A DNA stretch of 64,000 nucleotides, taken from contig CM042982.1 of assembly GCA_023678885.1 (NCBI GenBank), forward strand, positions 10,106,001 to 10,170,000. The letters run 5' to 3'. This document shows, one piece after another, positions 56,546-64,000 of this stretch. This stretch comes from Pogostemon cablin. Lineage: Eukaryota; Streptophyta; Magnoliopsida; Lamiales; Lamiaceae. The notes under the pieces were generated by a model, which saw nothing but the letters and a program-made list of their open reading frames with translations, searched no databases and had not been told where the DNA came from. The translations under genes and the position numbers were made by a program. Each line of letters begins with the position of its first letter. Position 1 is the stretch's first letter.

Positions 56546-57452
56546 CTAACTAATTAAATCCAATTAATTTAATTAATTGATTAAATTAATTTTTAACATC
56601 TAATATAATGAACCATCAATAAAAATACATTCGGCAATTTATTATCCTCCATCAATTTGCATGATGGAAGGGGTGTAATAGTGGGGTTCAACTTATTTCA
56701 AGTAATTATGAGACATGAGTCATATCTGCTGTAATAAATTTATGCCTCTTCGCTCCTTAATGTTTGATCGCTGCATATCCATTTCATTAAATTTTCCAAA
56801 CTAGAAAAAAAAATAAAAAAAAGGGAACCACACTACTTATATTACTTCAACTATATTTCTCAAAATATTAAATTACCACTCTTTTGTCATCATATATAAA
56901 AAAAAAATTTTAATATGCTTTTAAATGAAAGAAGAAATGCAGCCACGTCATTAAAAAAAGATAATTAATAAAAAGTCGCAGTTGGAGAGTAAAGCATTAA
57001 TAACTACCAGAAGAAGAACCGTCGGGGAACAGTATAATATATACAATATGTGGGTCAGTTATTATCAATTACTGCATGCGACATTATTAATTAATAAACA
57101 CACACTCATTACTGCAATACATACATGCATTTACACACACATCCTTTTATTTTGGTTTATTCTATTATTATATTCACCCACTCCTCATTCATTATTATCA
57201 CTAAGTATCGAACTTTTATTCAATGCTAATTTATTGACCAATCTTTTGTACCAATTTGTTATGCCCAATCTTTAATAAACAGTTACTCTGTTATCTAATT
57301 ATCTACTCTATCTAGGGAGTAATGTTGTTATATTGCACTTTCTTTCTGGGTGTGTCCTTTTGTTGTCTCACGTTTACCCTTTTTAAGCAAATAGTACATG
57401 CACGCGTTGAGACAACAAAAGACAAACCATTCCCACCCCCCAAATCCCCAAC
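56546..57452. other. Intergenic and upstream region of the glutaredoxin gene
   Basis: AT-rich. Contains a CACGTCA box (56944-56950), a type of plant bZIP/TGA-binding core; its relevance is unproven. No further gene seen. Confidence 0.4.
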
Positions 57453-57460
57453 TATAAATA
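57453..57460 (+). promoter_or_regulatory. TATA box of the glutaredoxin gene
   Basis: TATAAATA, in the context CCCCAACTATAAATACTTCC, lies 157 bp upstream of the ATG, which predicts a leader of about 125 bases. Confidence 0.7.
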
Positions 57461-57571
57461 CTTCCTTTCCTTCTCATCATTCCTCACACATCATCAATCT
57501 ATCCTCGGACTACTTACACTCTCTCTTTTCTCTTCATTCCGATTCTTGATTCTTTACTATACTACTACTTA

Positions 57572-57605
57572 GTACTCCCTTCATCCCGAGTTAACATTTA
57601 CTGTA
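57572..57605. mobile_element. Stowaway-type end within the glutaredoxin leader
   Basis: GTACTCCCTTCATCCCGAGT then TAACATTTACTGT matches the outer end of the local Stowaway MITEs, without a partner end. It would lie within the transcribed leader, ending some 12 bases before the start codon. Confidence 0.5.
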
Positions 57606-57616
57606 CATCTGCAAGC

Positions 57617-58006
57617 ATGCAATATCAGGTGGATTCTCGTAGCTACTACTCCTCGTCCTCCTCCTCCGTCCAGGGAGGCGGCGGCGCCGACCCTTTGGAT
57701 AGGGTGGTGCGGCTGGCCTCCGGCAGCGCGGTGGTGATTTTCAGTATCAGCACGTGCTGCATGTGCCATGCAGTGAAGAGGTTGTTCTGTGGGATGGGGG
57801 TCAACCCGACCGTGTACGAGCTCGACCAGGATCCACGGGGTAATGAGATCGAGAGAGCGCTGTCTCAGCTCCTCGGCGGCGGCTCAGCCGTGCCGGTGGT
57901 GTTCATCGGCGGGAAACTCGTCGGAGCTATGGACAGTGTCATGGCTTCACATATCAGTGGCACTTTGGTTCCACTACTCAAGGAAGCTGGAGCACTTTGG
58001 CTTTAA
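57617..58006 (+). CDS. ROXY: CC-type glutaredoxin, ROXY1/ROXY2-like (129 aa)
   Basis: Land-plant-specific class III glutaredoxin that acts in the nucleus with TGA bZIP transcription factors to control development (petal and anther) or stress responses. MQYQ start as in ROXY1/2, a Ser/Gly-rich N-terminus (9-24), thioredoxin-fold core with the active site CCMC (47-50), cis-Pro and glutathione-binding VPVVFIGGK (92-100), GAMDSVMASHISG (103-115), an LxxLL-type LVPLL (117-121) and the terminal ALWL (126-129) needed in this family for TGA-dependent function. Single exon, typical for the family. Slightly shorter than Arabidopsis ROXY1 (136 aa). The codons are GC-rich compared with the surroundings. 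Which member of the ROXY family it is cannot be settled from the sequence alone. Confidence 0.93.
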   Translation: MQYQVDSRSYYSSSSSSVQGGGGADPLDRVVRLASGSAVVIFSISTCCMCHAVKRLFCGMGVNPTVYELDQDPRGNEIERALSQLLGGGSAVPVVFIGGKLVGAMDSVMASHISGTLVPLLKEAGALWL

Positions 58007-58371
58007 TTAAAAGAGTAATTAATATTTCACCAACTGCCCTTTTTTTGTTTTTTTTTTTCTCTTTTTTTTTGTTTTTGTTCTAATGAAATGGTTTAATATA
58101 GGATTAATTTCTTGTATTAGTAAATCAACAACTATGGTACTAAGGAAAGAGGCTAATTTCCTTTGTACAAAAAGCTGAATTATTAATTAATGTACTTTAA
58201 TCTTATATTTTCAGTGCATCTTGCAATTTCTTTCTTGAATTTTTATTTTTTTAAATATTATAAATGTGGGAATTTAATTTAATTAGGTGTGTAATGCGTG
58301 CATGGGCCAAAGAGGGGGACCCTTTGGAATTAATTTTGAGTTAGTGAATGGGTTGACGTGTATGTCTGTTA
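58007..58371. other. 3' flank of the glutaredoxin gene
   Basis: T-rich stretch directly after the stop (58035-58080), likely 3' UTR. No other gene. Confidence 0.45.
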
Positions 58372-58399
58372 TATTATTATTATTATTATTATTATTATT
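58372..58399. repeat. (ATT)n microsatellite
   Basis: Nine ATT units. Confidence 0.95.
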
Positions 58400-58632
58400 G
58401 TGATAGATATATAATTAATCAATTATGAACAACTATACGCACAAGCTATTATAATAGACAAGCTCTATAATTAATACATAGGGGGGAAAAATTATTATTC
58501 TGAGAAATATTAAATGAAATGATGGTTTACCCGCAACAGAATTAAATAGTGTGTGCGGGATAGTGTGGCTCGTATTTATTGCAACCCAATCTACATTTAG
58601 TTTGATTTTTATTTAAATATGTATATAGAATA

Positions 58633-58636
<4 letters not shown>

Positions 58637-58673
<37 letters not shown>
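58637..58673. repeat. (AT)n microsatellite
   Basis: About 36 bp of AT. Confidence 0.95.
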
Positions 58674-58677
<4 letters not shown>

Positions 58678-58916
58678 ATTTATGTTTCATCTTTTTCAAC
58701 AAATATTATGCAAATTGAACTATCGCAAGAATGTCCTGTTATTCTTCTGTGTTTCATGTTTATATATTTTAGTGCATGTTAAATTACAGATATATATAGA
58801 GAGAGAGAAAAAAATAGAGATACGATTGAAGGAAAATTAATACAGTATATATACTGTAATAATAATTATTTTTAAAATTTTAAATTTTAATTATATTACG
58901 TGTTATTCAAAATCTA

Positions 58917-59155
58917 GGCAAAGACTTGTGTGAGACCGTCTCACGTAAGTACTTACGTGTGAGACGGTCAGAAAGTGATAACTTGTATATATGAAAGAGA
59001 TAATAAATTAATGGAAAGTGATAATGCTATTTCATAAATAATTTATAACATAAATAAAAAGTGATAACATTTTAGAGCGAAAATGATAACATTTTATAGC
59101 AAAAATGATAATTATTTTAAAAAGTAAAAAATAATCTCACGTGAGACGGTCCTCA
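58917..59155. mobile_element. MITE with GTGTGAGACCGTCTCAC ends
   Basis: GGCAAAGACTTGTGTGAGAC then CGTCTCACGTAAGTACTTAC then GTGTGAGACGGTC at the left (itself a strong palindrome), and TCTCACGTGAGACGGTCC at the right. The interior repeats AAAAGTGATAACATTTTA. The best preserved of at least three copies in the window (50372-50562, and the split copy 59603-60455). Confidence 0.75.
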
Positions 59156-59324
59156 AAATCTATATGCAACGAGAAATGAAACATCAAGGTAAACAGTAAA
59201 TTTGGACAAAAGAATTCATACTCCTTTCGTTTCGGATAACTCATCATTGTTACTGTAAATATATACGGAGTTTAAGAAAAAAAATTTATTCAATTTTATT
59301 AATTTTTTGTGTTATTTTATTGGT

Positions 59325-59531
59325 AGGAATTATGAAACAGTAGGTCATATTCTATTTGAGTGTGGGCATTCATTAGCGCAGCGGCACGATGTATTTGGGA
59401 GCGTGTCACGTGGTTATTGTGGAAAGATAAGGAACAATGCTATCTTTTGTAGTGAAGAGTTTAAAGTGGGAAAAATACTTAATGAATTGAAAACTCAACT
59501 TAGAGTTGGATTGGGAAAAAAACGATCATAG
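59325..59531 (+). pseudogene. LINE reverse-transcriptase zinc-finger tail remnant
   Basis: RNYETVGHILFECGHSLAQR and GKIRNNAIFCSEEFKVGKIL resemble the zf-RVT end of plant non-LTR retrotransposon proteins (ETxxHIFxxCxxxxxxW ... LWKxRNxxIF). Only about 65 residues remain before TAG. A Stowaway-type end at 59217-59240 just upstream lacks its partner. Confidence 0.6.
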
Positions 59532-59602
59532 ATTGTAATATTAAGGTACTTCTCACACCTAATAAAATCAATAAAATTTATTTTTACCGATAAACAAAAA
59601 AT

Positions 59603-60455
59603 TTAAGACAAAGACTTATGTGAGATTAGAGATTACAAAGGATACCGAGTTTTTTTGAGTATACATGGTCATATCCAATTAAATTATCACTATCAATATC
59701 TGTCACATATCCGTTTAAAATATTACTTGCCATGCTCATATTTATCCTGAATCCAATTGTACTACCCGTACCCGTAGGTAGTCGAACTCTGACAAACATG
59801 TTTTTTTTCAAAAACTTATATTCATATTATTTTTCATATCATACAATTTAGTAGTTTTATTATACATTGAAAATTATTATATAAGTCACATGTGGGCTAG
59901 CGATGGAGTTATTTTTTAATAACATAATCATGTGTTCAAATCTTATAATAAATATGCAACTTATACTTAATGTATGTGTTAAATGGGACTGGTACCATAT
60001 GGGTATCCGATACCTTTACCTGAACATTTATACGTGTTATCTATACGTGTTAGGGTAGCGGGTATTCAAAAGTTTAAATCCATATCTTACCAAAACCCTA
60101 ATGAGATTATTTTTCAGTTCTCAAACTTGTCCCAAACCCTTTTATAAGTACTCGTACCTGTTCTAATAGGGTTTGGGCAGGTCGAGTACCCGATAATACC
60201 AGCAAAACTGTCATCTCTATGTGAAACCGTCTCACGAAAATACTTATGTGAGATGAAAAAAAATGATAACATTTTAATAAAAAATGATACTCAAATTTAA
60301 AAAGTGATAGTGGTGCAATAAATTATTTTATGAACAACGCATACTATAAATAAAAATTAATGACAATCTTAATAAAAATGATAATACCTTTGATATAAAT
60401 AATAATAATTATTTAAGAAAACGTAAAAATAATTTCACGTGAAACGGTCTCAGCA
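59603..60455. mobile_element. MITE of the GTGTGAGACCGTCTCAC family, split by a hAT-like element
   Basis: Left piece AAGACAAAGACTTATGTGAG (59606-59626) and right piece TGTGAAACCGTCTCACGAAA onward (60220-60455, ending TTTCACGTGAAACGGTCTCA) together equal the copy at 58917-59155. Confidence 0.75.
59627..60219. mobile_element. hAT-like non-autonomous element (593 bp) nested in the MITE
   Basis: Tips TAGAGATTACAAAGGATACC and GTCATCTCTA are inverted. Flanks TGTGAGAT (59619-59626) and TGTGAAAC (60220-60227) are the 8 bp duplication with two changes. Subterminal GGGTAC/GTACCC-rich sequence as in 8084-8918. Confidence 0.75.
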
Positions 60456-60480
60456 AATATTGCCCTATTATTAATAATTA

Positions 60481-60736
60481 CTCCCTCCGTCCCACCACAA
60501 GGAGTGCATTTTGCCATTTTCGTCCGTCCCAGCACAAGAGATACATTTTCATTTTTAATAAATGGGACCCACACAAAATAATTAATATATTCTATAAGAC
60601 TCACACACCACACTAATACACCTACTCACTATACATTAAATATATTATTTCTCTCTCTTCATCTATACATTAAATATTATATTCCTTAATTTACGTGCAA
60701 AAAAGAAATGTCACTCTTGTTGTGGGACGGAGGGAG
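60481..60736. mobile_element. Stowaway-like MITE
   Basis: CTCCCTCCGTCCCACCACAA and TTGTTGTGGGACGGAGGGAG are perfectly inverted over about 18 bases, with TA on both sides; 256 bp. Its near-perfect ends suggest recent activity. Confidence 0.95.
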
Positions 60737-60738
60737 TA

Positions 60739-61409
60739 TATTGGTTCAACAATAGACTATAAGTTTGGTTGCATATCTCAACAGATTATACAGTATGCAA
60801 CATGTCCCATAAGTGTCATAATCATGTATTGTACAATAAATTATAAGTTAGTCTCCAGTATAAATCCTGTGGTCCCCTTTAATTTAAACCCAAACAATAC
60901 ATAGTGTATAATAAGATTGAAAGGGAGACCACACAATTTACACCGTGAACCTGACTTATACAAGTGTTTACCATAGATTATATGTACTGTGTGAAGCAGT
61001 GTCCAATACATGCATGTAATGTGCGCAACTTATCTCATATACACAATAGATTAAGTCTAGAAGATATAGCGGAGTGATTTGCGCTTCTTACAGTTAATTT
61101 CATATTTTAAGGGTTGGTTAATTGCGATAATGTCTTTAACTATTTTGAACAAACATTCATGCAGATGGGTATTCCTGATAGCACACTCTATAAATGTGTT
61201 GTTGCAATGTACCTAAAAGTAATGTATCTAATTTTTTTTTTATATAATAAGATATTAAGCATTTTATATAATTAGATATTTGAATCTAGGGTGAAGAAAG
61301 GTGAAGAAAGCTATGAAAGATAACCATTATACTATTGTTAAGTTTCAGAATGGGGAAAGATATCATCTGTTTATTTTTCTGAGGATGTTTTTCTAACAAA
61401 TCCGGTATG
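60739..61409. other. Intergenic and 3' flank of the ETF alpha gene
   Basis: AT-rich; the 3' UTR of the minus-strand gene should lie in 61150-61409. No other gene seen. Confidence 0.45.
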
Positions 61410-63943
61410 TTAGTTTTTCTCAGGAAGTTTTTCTAACAACTCTGGTATAACCTCGAAAAGGTCGGCTACAAGTCCATAATCAGCAACCTGCAAATCATAT
61501 ATATGCCATCTCATGAACAAGATATTCACACCTAAAAGAAATTAATAGATCGCATAGTTTAAAAAAAACTAATAGCCAGAAGAATCAGACAATGCAACTT
61601 TCACCAACTCAGGGCAGTTCATATGGGGGATTCTATAGGTCAATGCTACGGGTGTACGTGTGCAAGGGATGAACCGTAAAAAGTATAGTTTTAGAGAACT
61701 TGTATATACAAATTTCTGAGAGGATTTAAATGATTGTGATAATTCAGTGATGATTTACGGTATATTTTAATCCTTATCGAGGTTATGTAATAAAGTAATC
61801 TAAAGTTCTCCTACGTTGCTTTTCCATTAATTTTTTGTCAACCTGGAACATGCTCAAGATCGAAACCAATGGTTGCTTGTGCTCTAGGTGGGGGGAGGGG
61901 TAGGTAATAGGCAGATGGTTTGACGGACCTGGAAAATGGGTGCGTCAGCGTCTTTATTTACAGCAACAATGACCTTAGAATCTCTCATTCCAGCTAAATG
62001 TTGAATAGCTCCAGAAACGCCAAAAGCCATGTATAATTCAGGAGCAACAATTTTCCCAGTCTGACCAACCTGGTAGGACATCAAAGCTACATCAGCTACA
62101 AAAAATGACAATTTTACAATAATCCACCTATATAATTTAAGGATCATCACCCATTTATATCTATGGTATTGAAGCTTTAAGTTTCAAACTCTAGGTTAGT
62201 AAATAATTACAATGTCAACATCAACTAACTACATGTGACCAAATGTGAAGAAAACTACTAAGGGGGTGTTGGGTATTTTTGGAAGGAATGGAATTGGATT
62301 TGGAATAGGTTTGATAACTTTCATTTAGTAGATGTATGGAGGATTCCCATAAATTTAGGAATAAAAATTATAATATTGTTATACCCAATCACACTACTAT
62401 ACTTCCATTCCCATTCCACACCTCCCAAAGTTACTAACCAAACACCCCTCAAATGTAGTTGGAATAAATACCAACCTCTATTTTATGCAATGAATTCTAT
62501 ACGAAGGATAATGGAAGAGAGCATATATGATAGGCAAAAACTTCATTTTAGTGGCTGCCTTCCATGCCTCATTTCAAAGGGAACCTCAAAATGGCTTGTT
62601 CTCACGTCATTCCATCCATATTCCATTCCCATTTACTTACCTCATTTGGGTTCCTACACAAGGGATGCCATTCCTAGTCCATTTATTTTTGTATCTTATC
62701 TATATGCATAATGATTCAGTAATTCACAACAGAAAAGAATGAGAGGAGATTGGTGGTTATTTTTAAACTTTTTCTACCTGAGTTTCCAGTGTCCTTAAGA
62801 ATGAAGGTATAGGTATCAATTTCTAAATCGTAGTTTGATTCTATCATATATTTCTTACAAAATCCTTAACAGGGCTCTCTTATGACTTTCCTACTACAAG
62901 CTCAGTTTCTGGAAGAAGGAACCGAGTGCTTTAAAATACATTAAACAAGAAGTCTAGAAAAAGTTGCATAGCTCACCTGAAGTTCATTTGGAACAAATCC
63001 AGCATCAACAGCAGCACGAGTGGCTCCAACTGCAAGATACAATTCTTCATTATATGAGATGCCATGCAAAAAACTGACGATGTCTATAATTAGATGGGGC
63101 AGATTTCAGATATAGATGAGGCAAAGTTCAGATACACAGACGAAATATGAAGAGTCAGATACAGATGAGGCAGATTTCAGATACATTGTAGGAATAAGGC
63201 AGAGTTCATACAGGCAGCAATATAAGAGTAAAATTTGAGTATAATTTGATTAATCAGATTTCAGATACACAGATAGGAAAATCAAAATCACAATAATCAT
63301 ACACTAACACAATAAAGAGTTCAAGCAAATTATCCAGCAGAAAATTGATCAATATAACCAAAGTTTCAAATAAAAACAGATGAACCCCTTTAGACTTTAG
63401 AGGTCAATAGCTTATAATTCTAAGTTAAAACTGAGAAAAACCTGCTGCACCAAGTTTCTCAGCTAACTTCTCTATAATTTTGAAATTGTCAGCACTTTTT
63501 AGAGCTCGCCCTCCAGAGACCACAATGCGGGCATTCCCTAGATCAGGGCGTTCTGTGTCTTGAGAGGAAAGGCTTATATACCTTGATTTGCCAATTATAT
63601 CATCTGAAACAACAATACATCATTTTCTGTCAGAAACTTGAAGTTCCTATAACGAAGATTATAATATGACTTGCATGCCTACCAATCTACAATTTAGTAA
63701 AAACCAATTTTTGCTGCTACCCAAATTTTTTAATCTACAAGAAAAGCTAGAATTTTTATAAAGGTTGCGGAGTATTACACACCTTCACTTAAGGTTAAAA
63801 GATCAACCTTTTCAATTAATGCATCATTAGAAACTGAAGTTGACGCTGGTAATGGGGGAAACGATGTAGACCTAATGGTCAACATGCAAGGATCTGAACC
63901 AGTGTAGTGAACAGTACTAAGAGCATTCCCAGCATATATTGGC
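61410..63943 (-). CDS. ETFA: Electron transfer flavoprotein subunit alpha, mitochondrial (last five exons)
   Basis: FAD-binding subunit of the mitochondrial matrix ETF heterodimer, which passes electrons from branched-chain amino acid and phytanoyl/acyl-CoA oxidation to ETF:quinone oxidoreductase. Exons on minus with GT/AG borders in agreeing phase: 63943-63783 (RPIYAGNALSTVHYTGSDP...), 63603-63442 (DDIIGKSRYISL, SSQDTERPDLGNARIVVSGG, KIIEKLAEKLGAA), 63029-62977 (VGATRAAVDAGFVPNELQ), 62069-61929 (VGQTGKIVAPELYMAFG, SGAIQHLAG, VAVNKDADAPIF) and 61487-61410 (VADYGLVADLFEVIPELLEK, stop TAA). The ETF alpha signature (LY-x-A-x-G-V-S-G-x-I-Q-H...V-x-A-V-N) and the FAD-site residues in QTGK, SGAIQH and NKD are all present. 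The N-terminal half and targeting peptide lie beyond the right edge. No damage seen. Confidence 0.95.
62262..62450. mobile_element. MITE inside an ETFA intron
   Basis: GGGGGTGTTGGGTATTTTTG and CTAACCAAACACCCCTC are inverted ends; GGAATGGAATTGGATTTGGA and TTCCATTCCCATTCCACACC pair inside. Tip resembles PIF/Harbinger-type MITEs (GGGNGTGTTTGG). The intron (62070-62976, 907 bp) is the longest of the gene here. Confidence 0.7.
63083..63262. repeat. Degenerate minisatellite in an ETFA intron
   Basis: Several copies of CAGATACAGATGAGGCAGAT-like sequence with variable spacing between exons 62977-63029 and 63442-63603. Confidence 0.65.
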
Positions 63944-64000
63944 CTGCACAGTGAAAGAAAATTCACCAAGACCAATTAATTATCCCATGAAAACAAGAGA

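Noticed and set aside
62376..62742. Open frames on + inside the ETFA gene
   Set aside because: They lie within a large intron and a MITE and have no recognisable product.

Overview
The window is nuclear DNA of a flowering plant, most likely a eudicot. It is AT-rich and intergenic-dominated. It has spliced or intronless plant genes with plant-only family features (EXO70 paralogue, CC-type glutaredoxin, plant ETF alpha), LTR retrotransposons, Mutator-like (MULE) elements, hAT elements, many Stowaway-type MITEs with TA target duplications, and (AT)n tracts. Nothing in it fixes the species.

Only three host genes look intact: an intronless EXO70 exocyst subunit (13934-15850, +), a CC-type glutaredoxin of the ROXY1/2 kind (57617-58006, +), and the last five exons of the mitochondrial electron transfer flavoprotein alpha subunit (61410-63943, -, continuing past the right edge). 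They are unrelated in function and do not form a cluster.

The rest is layered transposon insertion. 1-4687: a MULE-like element whose left tip lies just outside the window, with decayed coding exons (probably Ulp1-type) between two oppositely oriented arrays of a GGCCGAATAG motif. 4.9-13.5 kb: LTR fragments, hAT elements and MITEs, several nested, including a solo LTR with a GGGAC duplication inside a Stowaway upstream of EXO70. 16585-23914: a 7.3 kb non-autonomous Ty3-type retroelement with a tRNA-Asp-like primer site and ACATG duplication. 26350-32261: an old Copia element with GTGGG duplication. 33569-34727: a deletion derivative of the first MULE.

36693-41798 is the most notable object: a Pack-MULE with about 225 bp terminal inverted repeats and a 10 bp target duplication. 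It carries a fragment of an OVATE family (OFP) gene on + joined to a fragment of a nitrate transporter (NRT2.7-like) gene on -. A young Copia (Ale-like) element with unusual TA...TA LTR ends and GGTGA duplication is inserted inside the NRT2 fragment. The MULE itself sits inside another repeat, a copy of which without the insertion lies at 53590-53936.

44492-49594 is a Tork/Tnt1-like Copia with GTAAT duplication. Beyond it are a tRNA-derived SINE, more MITEs, a LINE remnant, a hAT nested in a MITE, then the glutaredoxin and ETF alpha genes. Coordinates of repeats were read by eye; LTR ends and target duplications are base-exact where stated, MITE ends within a few bases.
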